From NCBI GenBank assembly GCA_934481515.1, contig CAKSPO010000004.1, positions 1-64,000 on the forward strand: a stretch of 64,000 nucleotides of DNA. The letters are read 5' to 3'. The DNA comes from an uncultured Eubacteriales bacterium (GTDB lineage: Bacteria; Bacillota; Clostridia; Oscillospirales; CAG-272). Shown here piece by piece: positions 43,417-52,394 of this stretch (the stretch's first letter is position 1; every line of letters starts with the position of its first letter). The position numbers and the translations under genes were made by a program. The notes under the pieces are model-generated. The model made no database searches and was not told the origin of the DNA. It saw nothing but the letters and a program-made list of their open reading frames with translations.

Positions 43417-43839
43417 TTACTTTAGGTTGGCAACAACCCGATCCACCCAGTCGAAAACCTCTTTCAGCTCTTCCGGTTTCACGGAGGAAAAGAGCGGCAT
43501 ACCGCCTTTGACATAAAGAACCTCTTCATATACCCGGTTTCCGGCTTCGCCGATGATTTCTTTGGCACGGTTGGCGGCGGCTTTGTCGCCGTCCACAATC
43601 AGCGCCACATTCTGCGCACGGGATTTGTTCAGCTCCCCGCAGAACAGCCGAACGGAATCCTTCAGATCCCCTTTCGCACTCAGAATCAGAATGACCACCC
43701 GTTCCTTGTCGCAGGAGTATGCCGGCGGAATGCAGTCCACCGCATTGACACCAAGCTCATAGTGTGCCTTGATTTCATTTGCAATATTTTTCAGTTTCTT
43801 CTTTCCCGTATCATACAGGATTCTCATTTTGATTGCCAT
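43417..43839 (-). CDS. Hypothetical protein, flavodoxin-like alpha/beta
   Basis: A 140-residue soluble protein I do not recognise by family. Alternating strands and helices (MRILYDTGKKKLKNIANEI, RVVILILSAKG, NVALIVDGDKAAANRAKEII) suggest a flavodoxin-like or Toprim-like alpha/beta fold. An N-terminal DTGKKKLKNIA stretch resembles the phosphate loop of flavodoxins but is not exact. GGAGG 7 bases upstream supports the ATG. It has its own promoter and terminator and lies alone between polC and a MATE gene. Confidence 0.6.
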   Translation of the reverse strand: MAIKMRILYDTGKKKLKNIANEIKAHYELGVNAVDCIPPAYSCDKERVVILILSAKGDLKDSVRLFCGELNKSRAQNVALIVDGDKAAANRAKEIIGEAGNRVYEEVLYVKGGMPLFSSVKPEELKEVFDWVDRVVANLK

Positions 43840-43903
43840 TGTGTCTCCTCCGAAAAGTAATAAGGATGAACGGGAATTCCGAACCGGAATACCGTTATCT
43901 AAT

Positions 43904-43932
43904 AGTATAGCATAAAATTACCGACAAATCAA
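43904..43932 (-). promoter_or_regulatory. Sigma-A promoter for the small flavodoxin-like gene
   Basis: On minus, TTGATT (43927-43932) and TATACT (43904-43909) are 17 bp apart, giving a leader of about 55 bases. Confidence 0.7.
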
Positions 43933-43970
43933 TGACCTTTTTCAACTTTTTGCATAAAAACGGATTTTGT

Positions 43971-45326
43971 TTACAAAGTACTTTTTGGGGGGAGATCGGA
44001 TTTCCATGCCTGGATCAGAAAAGGAACGGCAAACAAAAACGTGAGAAAATCGGCAAGCGGCTGCGTAAGCTGTAATCCCGGTATTCCGAAGGCGCGCGGC
44101 ATCCAGAAAATCAGGGGAAGGAAGAAGAAACCCTGACGTGCGGCGGCAAGAACCGCGGCACGGACGGCTTTTCCGGCTGCCTGATCGTACAGGATGGTGC
44201 ACGTCACAATCCCATGAGTAAAGAGAACGGCACTCTGCGCCCGCAGTGCCGGAATCCCGATCCGGAGAAGTTCATCATCGCTTTGAAACAGGGAGAGAAT
44301 CTGCGGGGTCAGGAACAGCAGAGGAAGTGAAAGTCCGAACATCAACAGAGTAGAGAACCGCAAAGCAAAACGGTATGCCTGTCCCGCACGCTCCGGAAGG
44401 GCGGCGCCATGATTGAACCCGACGACAGGCATCATGCCCTGACCGATTCCGAGACAAAAGCTGAACACCAAAAGGAATATCCGCGCGGTCACCGACATTG
44501 CCGTGACGGCACTGCTACCGAGGTCCTTTGCGGCATGCGTCAGAAGCACCGTTGCGGTTCCGGAAAGTCCTTGTCGCAAAAGAGATGGAAGACCGGAAAC
44601 CAGAATTTTTCCGGCAAGCGGAAATGCGCCGTGTTTCGGGAGCGGGAAGAGCCGGATGCCGTCGCCGCTCCGGATGCAGAGAAAGAGCAGAACCAGAAAC
44701 CCGCAACTCTGACTCAAAAGCGTGGAGACCGAGGCACCGGCAACCCCATAACCGAAACGGTGAATCAGAATCGGATCCAGTAAAATGTTGAGAAAGCTTC
44801 CGACGCAAAGCCCCGCCATCGAAGAGACCGCATGTCCTCCGGCACGTAGGAATTGACTGAGTACAAAACTGCCGCACATGACCGGAGCGGCGCAGAAAAG
44901 TGGACGGGCATATGCCACCGCATACGGAACCACCGTATCCGTTGCTCCGAGAAAGCGGACAATCGGAACCGTCGCAAAAAGCCCGGCGGCGAGAATTCCT
45001 CCGCCGATCAGAAGGGAAAGAAAAAAAGAAAGCGACAGGCAACTGCCGGCAAGTGTTTCTTCCTGTCTGCCCAGTGCACGGGAGAACAGACTGCCGCCGC
45101 CCATTCCGAGTGTATATCCTACTGCCTGCATCAGCACATGTACCGGAAAAAGCACACTGACCGCGGCTCCCGCATCGGCTCCGAGACCGGAGAGAAAAGC
45201 CGAATCCGCCAGAGAGTATGCCGATACTGCCAGAAGTCCGATCGCGGACGGAACCGCCAACCGCAATACCTGTGCTTTTACCGAATGCTCCGTCATTCGC
45301 TGAAATTCATTTTCTTTGCGTTTCAT
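43971..45326 (-). CDS. MATE family efflux transporter
   Basis: A 451-residue transporter with twelve predicted membrane segments, arranged as two six-helix halves, and a short basic N-terminus. VLRLAVPSAIGLLAVSAYSLADSAF and the PVMCGSFVLSQFLRAGGHAVSSM region are typical of bacterial MATE exporters, which expel drugs or metabolites using Na+ or H+ gradients. AAGGAG precedes the ATG. No clear promoter or terminator was found. The substrate is unknown. Confidence 0.9.
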   Translation of the reverse strand: MKRKENEFQRMTEHSVKAQVLRLAVPSAIGLLAVSAYSLADSAFLSGLGADAGAAVSVLFPVHVLMQAVGYTLGMGGGSLFSRALGRQEETLAGSCLSLSFFLSLLIGGGILAAGLFATVPIVRFLGATDTVVPYAVAYARPLFCAAPVMCGSFVLSQFLRAGGHAVSSMAGLCVGSFLNILLDPILIHRFGYGVAGASVSTLLSQSCGFLVLLFLCIRSGDGIRLFPLPKHGAFPLAGKILVSGLPSLLRQGLSGTATVLLTHAAKDLGSSAVTAMSVTARIFLLVFSFCLGIGQGMMPVVGFNHGAALPERAGQAYRFALRFSTLLMFGLSLPLLFLTPQILSLFQSDDELLRIGIPALRAQSAVLFTHGIVTCTILYDQAAGKAVRAAVLAAARQGFFFLPLIFWMPRAFGIPGLQLTQPLADFLTFLFAVPFLIQAWKSDLPPKSTL

Positions 45327-45433
45327 AAATTCTCCTTCGGATGCATCATAAAAAATCTGTTTGCTTTAGTATGCCGCAGGAGAATCTCTTTCATGTTTTT
45401 TTGATAAAAAAACGGCGGAGATGCAAAAAAGAC

Positions 45434-45462
45434 TTGATTTTTGCGGAAATATGGTATATAAT
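45434..45462 (+). promoter_or_regulatory. Sigma-A promoter of the aldolase gene
   Basis: TTGATT (45434-45439) and a perfect TATAAT (45457-45462) are separated by 17 bp; the leader is about 30 bases. Confidence 0.85.
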
Positions 45463-45499
45463 ACAAACGATCAAAATGTTTTTGAGGAGGCAAACAAAA

Positions 45500-46363
45500 A
45501 TGTTGGTTTCGGCAAAGGAAATGCTTACCAAGGCAAAAGAAGGCCATTACGCGGTCGGGCAGTTCAATATCAATAACCTGGAATGGACCAAGGCAATTCT
45601 CCAGACAGCACAGGAACTGAATTCTCCCGTAATCCTCGGTGTGTCCGAGGGAGCAGGAAAATATATGTGCGGATTCAAGACCGTTTCCGCCATGGTGAAG
45701 GCAATGATCGAGGAGCTGAAGATCACGGTTCCCGTAGCGCTCCATTTGGATCACGGTACCTATGAAGGATGCTATAAGTGCATCGACGCAGGCTTTTCTT
45801 CCATCATGTTCGACGGTTCGCATTATCCGATCGCCGAGAACGTGGAAAAGACCCGCGAGCTGGTAAAGGTCTGTGCAGAGAAGGGACTTTCTCTGGAGGC
45901 AGAGGTCGGCGCCATCGGCGGTGAGGAAGACGGCGTTGTCGGCATGGGCGAGTGCGCGGATCCCGAGGAATGCAAGATGATCGCGGATCTCGGTGTCACC
46001 ATGCTTGCCGCAGGCATCGGCAACATCCACGGAAAATATCCTGCCAACTGGCCGGGACTTTCCTTCGAGACGCTGGCAGCGGTTTCCGAAAAGGTCGGCA
46101 AGATGCCGCTGGTTCTGCACGGCGGAACCGGTATTCCCGCAGACATGATCAAGAAGGCAATTTCGCTTGGCGTTTCCAAGATCAATGTCAACACCGAATG
46201 CCAACTGGCGTTTGCAGAGGCAACCCGGAAGTACGTGGAAGCCGGCAAGGATCTGGAGGGCAAGGGCTTTGATCCGAGAAAACTGCTGGCGCCCGGCGTG
46301 GAAGCCATCAAGGCAACCGTCAAGGAGAAGATGGAGCTGTTCGGTTCCGTCAATAAGGCGTAA
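45500..46363 (+). CDS. fba: Class II fructose-1,6-bisphosphate aldolase
   Basis: Glycolytic zinc-dependent aldolase of 287 residues. The VPVALHLDHGTYEG segment carries D84 and H85, the catalytic Asp and a zinc ligand. EVGAIGGEEDG follows, then the second zinc ligand region (IGNIHGKYPANWPGL) and the third (LVLHGGTGIP), all in order. GAGGAGG lies 9 bases before the ATG. Single-gene transcript with its own promoter and terminator. The related tagatose-bisphosphate aldolases share these motifs, but the length and context fit fba. Confidence 0.94.
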   Translation: MLVSAKEMLTKAKEGHYAVGQFNINNLEWTKAILQTAQELNSPVILGVSEGAGKYMCGFKTVSAMVKAMIEELKITVPVALHLDHGTYEGCYKCIDAGFSSIMFDGSHYPIAENVEKTRELVKVCAEKGLSLEAEVGAIGGEEDGVVGMGECADPEECKMIADLGVTMLAAGIGNIHGKYPANWPGLSFETLAAVSEKVGKMPLVLHGGTGIPADMIKKAISLGVSKINVNTECQLAFAEATRKYVEAGKDLEGKGFDPRKLLAPGVEAIKATVKEKMELFGSVNKA

Positions 46364-46385
46364 GAAAAACAATCGGTATATTACA

Positions 46386-46423
46386 AAAATGCGCTCCCGC
46401 AAACTTTGCGGGAGCGCATTTTC
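46386..46423. terminator. Bidirectional terminator between fba and a DMT permease
   Basis: AATGCGCTCCCGCAAA pairs with TTTGCGGGAGCGCATT, with only a few bases in the loop, and has T-runs outward on both strands. Confidence 0.9.
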
Positions 46424-46438
46424 TGCGTGCCGGTCAAT

Positions 46439-47329
46439 TCAGAGACTTTTCCAGAATTCGGTAATGCAGACCAGTGCCGCACACATGGCCGCACAACCGA
46501 ACAGATTCATTTTGGTCAGCTTTTCTTTGAAAAAGATACAGGAGAACAGAACGCTGATCAGAAAGACACAGGAATTGTCCAGCGTGTAAAGCACCGTTAC
46601 ATTCACCAGTTGTAAAATATAGACCATCAGATTTGCGGCAAGTGCCGTTACCACCGAACCCATCATCAGAAAAATTGCGGAACGGGGCGTCTGACGCAAA
46701 GCGGCAGGAATTTTTCGACGCTCCTTCAGTAGCAGCTGCGCAAAAGAGATCAGACAGGCAAGCGCATAGGTCAGGCACAGCAGTTCTTCCTTTTCGGAAT
46801 CTCCCGTCAGACGTTGTTGTGCATCCAGCAGAGAGCCGTAAACGCCGTTGGCAATGCCGAGCACTGTTGCGGAAATGAAAAAGCGCTTTTTGTTGCGGTA
46901 GAAATCACCTTCCTTCCGGCTGATCAGATAAACCGAAAGCAAAACCACCGCAATACAGATGTATTTGATGACGGAAACATGGTCGTCAAAGAAGACGGAA
47001 GCCGCAAAGGTCGGAATCAGAATCCCTCCGGCGATCATGAATACCATCTGAACGGAATAAGGTCCGTTTTGCGAAGCGCTGATCAGACTGCGGTTGTAGC
47101 AAAAGAGCGCTGCTGCATTGATTACACCAAGCAGGATCGTCTGCCATTGCGCATCGAAATGGAAGCCGGAAAAGGCAAAAGAAATAAGCGCAATGCAAAG
47201 CCCGCTCACTGCGGTAAAAACAGGGGAGGCAAGGTCCTCGCGTCCCGGATAGGAATCGGTGTAAATTTTGCAAAAGAATGATTGCAGAGTATACAGCAGA
47301 ATCAACAGAACAATCAAAAGCGCACTCAT
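46439..47329 (-). CDS. EamA/DMT superfamily transporter
   Basis: A 296-residue protein with ten predicted membrane segments in two five-helix repeats, the layout of EamA-type drug/metabolite transporters. The N-terminal repeat ends around VLLSVYLISRKEG and the second has TVLYTLDNSCVFLISVLFSCIFFKEKLT, which matches the typical EamA end. GAGGAG precedes the ATG. It has its own promoter. The transported compound cannot be told. Confidence 0.85.
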   Translation of the reverse strand: MSALLIVLLILLYTLQSFFCKIYTDSYPGREDLASPVFTAVSGLCIALISFAFSGFHFDAQWQTILLGVINAAALFCYNRSLISASQNGPYSVQMVFMIAGGILIPTFAASVFFDDHVSVIKYICIAVVLLSVYLISRKEGDFYRNKKRFFISATVLGIANGVYGSLLDAQQRLTGDSEKEELLCLTYALACLISFAQLLLKERRKIPAALRQTPRSAIFLMMGSVVTALAANLMVYILQLVNVTVLYTLDNSCVFLISVLFSCIFFKEKLTKMNLFGCAAMCAALVCITEFWKSL

Positions 47330-47360
47330 AGCTTCTCCTCAGAACAGAACGTTAAAAAAC

Positions 47361-47389
47361 AGTATAGCAGAAAAATACCGAAAAAGCAA
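47361..47389 (-). promoter_or_regulatory. Sigma-A promoter of the DMT permease
   Basis: On minus, TTGCTT (47384-47389) and TATACT (47361-47366) are 17 bp apart, with a short leader. Confidence 0.7.
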
Positions 47390-47463
47390 GAAAGCACCCG
47401 GAATTGTATGGGAAAGTATAAACTTTTTCCCGCTTTCCGAAAAATCGTTTCAAACCGGAGGCA

Positions 47464-48678
47464 TTACCGGAGCGTCAGCGCGGCAACCAAAGAAAGCACA
47501 ACCGCAAATCCGACATTGAACGCGGTAAAGCGGAGAAGATAAAACCCGGCTTTCCCGGGATTGCGGCGTGTAAATTCCCGAAAAGAAATGAGACTTGCGA
47601 GAGAAGCGATCAGGGTGCCGGTTCCGCCGATGTTGACCCCCAAAAGGAGCGCGGGGTAGTCCGTGGTAAACTGCGACAGCAGAATGGCAGACGGTACGTT
47701 GCTGATGACCTGGCAGGAAAGAATGCTGAAAAGCAACGTGTTTTTCTCCAGCATCGCAGAGAAGAACTCTCTGACCGCCGGAATGCGCGCCATATTGCCG
47801 GCAAAAATGAAAAAACAGAAAAAAGTACCGAGGAGCGCATAATCCACCTGCCGCAAAGCCGTTCGATCCAGGAGGAGAAGTGTCAACGGAATGACAATCA
47901 GCCCGATCCGGTAAGGAATCAGCCGGAAGACAATGATTACGGAAAGCGCAAACAGCAAAAGATACAGCGCGGTTTTTACCGGCGGCAAACGGTCGGTTGC
48001 GGTTTGACGCAGTTCCAGCCGATCCCGCGGCAGAAACAGACAGCAGACCGTGATCGCCGCAATGGAAGCAAGAAAGGGAATCCACATGATATGCAAAAAC
48101 TCTCCCGTCGGAATCTGAAATTTTGCATAGAGATACAGGTTCTGCGGATTTCCGAACGGGGTCAGCATGCCGCCGAGATTTGCGGCAATGTTCTGCATGA
48201 TAAAAACAAAAGCCATGTGCCGCTCTTCGCCGGTGGAGGAGAGAACAAAGTAACCGAGCGGTAAAAATGTCAGGAGAGCCATGTCATTGCTGATGAGCAT
48301 GGAGCCGAGAAAGGTGATGTAAACAAGTGCAATGACCGCAATGCGCAAATTTCCTGCACAGTCCACAATTTTCCGGGCAAGAATCGTAAAGAAGTGGATG
48401 TTACGGAGTGCACAGACCACCGCCAGCGTGCAAAAGAGGCAGGTCAGTGTTTTCCAGTCAAAATATCCGGTGTATTCCCTGTCCGGAGGAACAATGCAGG
48501 AAGTCACAATTGCCAGCAGAACGGCAATGCAGAATACCGCATTGGAGCGAACCCACTCAAAAACACCTGCGGCGCGGGCATGCGAACGGGAAAAAGTCCC
48601 CGATTTTTTAGAATCTGTCATAGATAAAACGTCTCTTTTCTGAGAAAATAATCTGTAAAGAAAACGGGAAAGGCTCAT
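47464..48678 (-). CDS. ArsB/NhaD/SLC13-type ion permease
   Basis: A 404-residue integral membrane protein with ten or eleven predicted segments. Repeated-half motifs such as LGSMLISNDMALLTFLPLG and NIGGTGTLIASLASLISF, each with an Asn/Gly break in a helix, match the ion-transporter (IT) superfamily that includes ArsB, NhaD and DASS carriers. The substrate (arsenite, Na+, dicarboxylate or other anion) is not evident; no arsenic-resistance genes are near. The start overlaps the addA stop as ATGA, suggesting coupling; a second possible ATG (residue 20) is also in frame. Confidence 0.82.
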   Translation of the reverse strand: MSLSRFLYRLFSQKRDVLSMTDSKKSGTFSRSHARAAGVFEWVRSNAVFCIAVLLAIVTSCIVPPDREYTGYFDWKTLTCLFCTLAVVCALRNIHFFTILARKIVDCAGNLRIAVIALVYITFLGSMLISNDMALLTFLPLGYFVLSSTGEERHMAFVFIMQNIAANLGGMLTPFGNPQNLYLYAKFQIPTGEFLHIMWIPFLASIAAITVCCLFLPRDRLELRQTATDRLPPVKTALYLLLFALSVIIVFRLIPYRIGLIVIPLTLLLLDRTALRQVDYALLGTFFCFFIFAGNMARIPAVREFFSAMLEKNTLLFSILSCQVISNVPSAILLSQFTTDYPALLLGVNIGGTGTLIASLASLISFREFTRRNPGKAGFYLLRFTAFNVGFAVVLSLVAALTLR

Positions 48679-51600
48679 CCCAGCAAAGGAGCCGGAATCA
48701 GAATCAGCTTGCCGAGCGGCAGGGAATAAATGAAGCTTTTCTCCGGTGCAACGCCAAACAGCCTTTGCATGGCAGTGGCATAGCAGGAAAGCTGCATTCC
48801 GTGCTTTTCACGGAAAAAAGCTTCCAGGGAGACCGGATCCGTCCGTATTTTTTCCGGCACCGCGTCGGTCTTGTAGTCCACCAGAATCCGCGATCCGTTT
48901 TCCGTTTCCAAAAGAAGGTCCATAGAGCCTTGCACAAACAGTTTTTGTTCTCCCAAAGTCTCCTTCAGGGATTGGCTTTCGGTAAAAGAACGCATCGGAA
49001 GGAAGATGCCGAATTTTTGCTCTCTCCGCACTTCCTTTGCGGAAAGAAGCAGTTGCATCAGCGTGCTGTTGCAAAAAAGTCGGATTTGCTTCCGATGAAT
49101 CATGGAGACCGCTTCCGCAGTCATTCGTTTTTCCGCAATCATCCGTTCCGCTTCCGCATCCATTCCGTCCGATGCAAGACGCGCAAAATCGCAGAACTGC
49201 AAAAAGGTATGCGTTGCAGTACCGATATCCGCGGCACTGACTGACTGTTTGTCGGAAAGAATGGTGTCAAACACGGGCGCAGAGGATTCCATCATCCGCA
49301 GCTGCAGTTCCAAAGAATCTTCTTCTGCTTCCGCAAGACAGACATCAAGGAAGCCCTTTTCCAACCGGGAAGCGGCGGCTTTTGCAGGCAGACCGATCAG
49401 TCCCGCCTGCGGATAGCAAAAGTTCTTTTCCGCATTCGAATAGGAAGCAAAATCAAGGTCGGTTCGGTCAGGCGGACGTACCTCCGCGGAGGGCAGTTTT
49501 TCTTCATTGGAAACCGCTTCTGCGGGGGCGACTCCCGCAACGGATCCATATGAAAGGAACGACACCCGGCAGGGGAAGTCCGGCGCTTTTGCCGAAGGCT
49601 CGTTGAGCGACGCAAGAATCCATTCGAGAAGGCTGCCGCCGTCCAGAATTTCCCGGCGCTTGCCCCGGCGGATTCCGGCGGCATCCGCAATCGCACTGTC
49701 CCGTTTTTTGGAAAGCGTACCGGTGACAAACAATTGCTCCCGCGCCCGTGTGAGTGCCACATAAAGCACCCGGATGCTCTCTTCCGTCTGTTCCTCCTCC
49801 GCCTGCATGCAAACGGCGTCATGGAGGGCGGTTGCAGAGCTGATGCCTGTCAGCGGGTCATACAGCTTCGCGGCACAACCGATCCCGCGGTGCCAGATCG
49901 GCGTTTTCCTGCTTTCTCTTTGCCGGAACGGAGCACCGCAGGCGCAAAGAAATACCACTGGGAATTCCAAACCCTTGGAACCGTGTACCGTCATCACGGT
50001 CACGGCGCTTTCCGCCTTTTCAAATCCTCCGGCGGAAACATTTCCGCTTTCCAGCAATCCGGAAAAATAGGTCAGAAAGCCGTACAGATTGCAGAAGGAG
50101 GAGCGCCGATAGGTACGGGCAGACTCATAAACAAAGAGCAGAACAGGGGAATCCCGGTAAGGAAGCAGACGCTCCTCCAGAAAAAGCGAGCGCAGAAAAC
50201 GGTCTGCTGACTGCATCATGGCAGAGTCCCGCTGCACATCCAAAAAGGTCAGCAAATCCGTGACCTTCTTCGTCAGAGCCGGATCTTCCGACTCCGATTC
50301 CGCAAATGCGCAAAGAGCGGTATAAAGGGAAGTATCTTTAGAAGAGGCGGAACGGATCAGGGACAGCTCTTCCAGAGAAAAATCTCCGATCGGCGAGAGA
50401 AGGAATTCCGAAAGCGGAAGATCACGATACGGATTGTCAATGGCATACAAAAGGTTCATCAGCTCCGTCAGAAGGGGATTCTCCAGCAACGGATTTCCTC
50501 CCTGAACAAGCACCGGAATGCCTCTCTTTTTCAGTTCGGCGGCAAACATTCTGTCCGTTTCGTTGGTGCGCGTCAGAATGGCGATGTCCTCCGGAAGAAT
50601 CCGCTTTCCGCTGTCCAGAATTCCGTCGGAAAGGAGATTTTCCACGCGCTCCGCAACCCAGCGGATTTCGTCAGAAGCATCGTCCGCAGATTCCTCTGCA
50701 GGAAGCTCCACAGCCTCTGCCGGAGCCTTTTTGGCAGAGGGTTTCGCATCAAACACCGTAACCTCCACCGGGAGAGGGTGACCGGAGGAGAGCGTTTCAG
50801 GGCTTGGTTTGGAGCAGATCAGATCATCCTGCGGGCGGTACCCGACACTCTTCTCACACGCGGAAAAAAGGAAGGAACATACCTGATTGGTAAACCGGAT
50901 GACCGGACTGTCGCATCGGAAGTTTTCGGACATAAAGACACAAACTCCGTCCGAGGTATCCGAGTGCGAATCGGAGGAGAGCGGAAACAATGAGCGGTAC
51001 CCGGAAAAAATGGAAGGTTCGCTTCCGCGGAAGCCATAGATGCTCTGTTTGATGTCACCGACCATAAAACGACGGTTTCCGCCGATCAGTGAGAAAATCC
51101 GATCCTGCAAAAAATCCACGTCCTGGTATTCGTCGATGTAGATTTCGTCATATTCCGCCGCCAGCTTTTCCGCAAAAGGAGAGGGAGATCCGTCTGCATT
51201 GGTCAAAAGACGGTAGAGCATCGACCGGATATCGTCGTATTCCAACACCCCGCGGTTTTTCTTTTCGGACAGCAACCGCGTGCTGTATTCCGAAAGAAGT
51301 TCATACAGAATTTTGCAAAGCCGTGCGGTTTCCAGCATCTGCCCACGGATTTCTTCTGCGGAAAAACGCAGGTATTTCTGCGCTTCCGTAACCTGTTTTT
51401 TGAGAAATCCACGCCAGTTCTGATAGGCAGCAACCCCGACGGTCTTGTCCCGGAAGGAGGGAAACCGTCCGGGCAGAAACCCGTATACCAGATTACGCAC
51501 CCGCTCATACGGTTCCTTCTCCAGTGCGTCGGCAACCGCATTGCAGAAATCCGTGTCGGATGCAAGGAGCGCGGCACATTTGGCATAACTGTCCCCGTCG

Positions 51601-52394
51601 GAGGCGGCAAGAAGCTCCGAAAACTCCCGGAGAGAGGCGGAAAACTCCCGGAACGCTTCCAGCAACCGTTCCTTGAGAACCTTTCCGTAGGAGGTTGAAA
51701 AATAATCGTTTTCCGTTTCTTCGGAAAGCAGAGTTGCATAATGCTTCAGTGTTTCCAAACCATCCGGCGACGCGGAAAAGCTTTCGGCAAACCGGAGAAG
51801 CGTCTCGTCAAGCTTTCCGTCGCTCCGGTTGGAAATCAGATGATCCAGCGCGGTTGCAAACGGATTTTCACAGATGCCGGACAGAACTGAGCGGTCGGCG
51901 TCCCGATCTGCACTTTCTGTGGCATTTTCCGTATCCGGAAGATATCGGCGGTAAAATTCTTCAATAATGCCGTCCAGAATTTCGGTTTTCAGAGAGAAAA
52001 GCTCACCGCCGTCCGTCACCCGGAAGGAAGCGGGAATCGACAGGCGGTCAAAATTTGCACGCACCGCTTTACCGAAAAACGAGTCGATGGTGGAAATCTG
52101 TGCACTGCCCAGCAAAAAGAGCTGATTGGAAAGGCGTCGGTCTCCGGGATGTGCCGCAAGAGCGGCGGACAGGGCGGACGCAATCCTGGATTTTAGTTCC
52201 GCAGCGGCGGCGCGCGTAAAGGTAACCACCAGCATCCGGGAAAGATCGGCAGGATGCTTCCTGTCGGTCAGACGCCGGATGATTCGTTCGGTCAGGACAC
52301 TGGTTTTTCCGGAACCGGCGGCAGCGGAGACCAGAAGCGTTTTGTTATGCTCGCGCATGGCTTCCTCTTGGGAAGCCGTCCAGCTTCTTGACAT
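48675..52394 (-). CDS. addA: ATP-dependent helicase/nuclease subunit AddA
   Basis: Helicase and nuclease subunit of the AddAB complex, which processes double-strand ends for recombination. The 1239-residue protein starts with the UvrD-type domain: Q motif, then Walker A SAAAGSGKTSVLTERI (AAAGSGKT at 24-31), VVTFTRAAAAELKSRI, DEYQDVD, QSIYGFRGSEPSIF and VTVMTVHGSKGLEFPVVFL. The C-terminus is a PD-(D/E)XK nuclease with ILVDYKTDA (about 1170). The ATG overlaps the addB stop by one base, and AGGAGG lies 9 bases upstream; a longer open frame further upstream lies within addB and is unsupported. Confidence 0.96.
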   Translation of the reverse strand: MSRSWTASQEEAMREHNKTLLVSAAAGSGKTSVLTERIIRRLTDRKHPADLSRMLVVTFTRAAAAELKSRIASALSAALAAHPGDRRLSNQLFLLGSAQISTIDSFFGKAVRANFDRLSIPASFRVTDGGELFSLKTEILDGIIEEFYRRYLPDTENATESADRDADRSVLSGICENPFATALDHLISNRSDGKLDETLLRFAESFSASPDGLETLKHYATLLSEETENDYFSTSYGKVLKERLLEAFREFSASLREFSELLAASDGDSYAKCAALLASDTDFCNAVADALEKEPYERVRNLVYGFLPGRFPSFRDKTVGVAAYQNWRGFLKKQVTEAQKYLRFSAEEIRGQMLETARLCKILYELLSEYSTRLLSEKKNRGVLEYDDIRSMLYRLLTNADGSPSPFAEKLAAEYDEIYIDEYQDVDFLQDRIFSLIGGNRRFMVGDIKQSIYGFRGSEPSIFSGYRSLFPLSSDSHSDTSDGVCVFMSENFRCDSPVIRFTNQVCSFLFSACEKSVGYRPQDDLICSKPSPETLSSGHPLPVEVTVFDAKPSAKKAPAEAVELPAEESADDASDEIRWVAERVENLLSDGILDSGKRILPEDIAILTRTNETDRMFAAELKKRGIPVLVQGGNPLLENPLLTELMNLLYAIDNPYRDLPLSEFLLSPIGDFSLEELSLIRSASSKDTSLYTALCAFAESESEDPALTKKVTDLLTFLDVQRDSAMMQSADRFLRSLFLEERLLPYRDSPVLLFVYESARTYRRSSFCNLYGFLTYFSGLLESGNVSAGGFEKAESAVTVMTVHGSKGLEFPVVFLCACGAPFRQRESRKTPIWHRGIGCAAKLYDPLTGISSATALHDAVCMQAEEEQTEESIRVLYVALTRAREQLFVTGTLSKKRDSAIADAAGIRRGKRREILDGGSLLEWILASLNEPSAKAPDFPCRVSFLSYGSVAGVAPAEAVSNEEKLPSAEVRPPDRTDLDFASYSNAEKNFCYPQAGLIGLPAKAAASRLEKGFLDVCLAEAEEDSLELQLRMMESSAPVFDTILSDKQSVSAADIGTATHTFLQFCDFARLASDGMDAEAERMIAEKRMTAEAVSMIHRKQIRLFCNSTLMQLLLSAKEVRREQKFGIFLPMRSFTESQSLKETLGEQKLFVQGSMDLLLETENGSRILVDYKTDAVPEKIRTDPVSLEAFFREKHGMQLSCYATAMQRLFGVAPEKSFIYSLPLGKLILIPAPLLG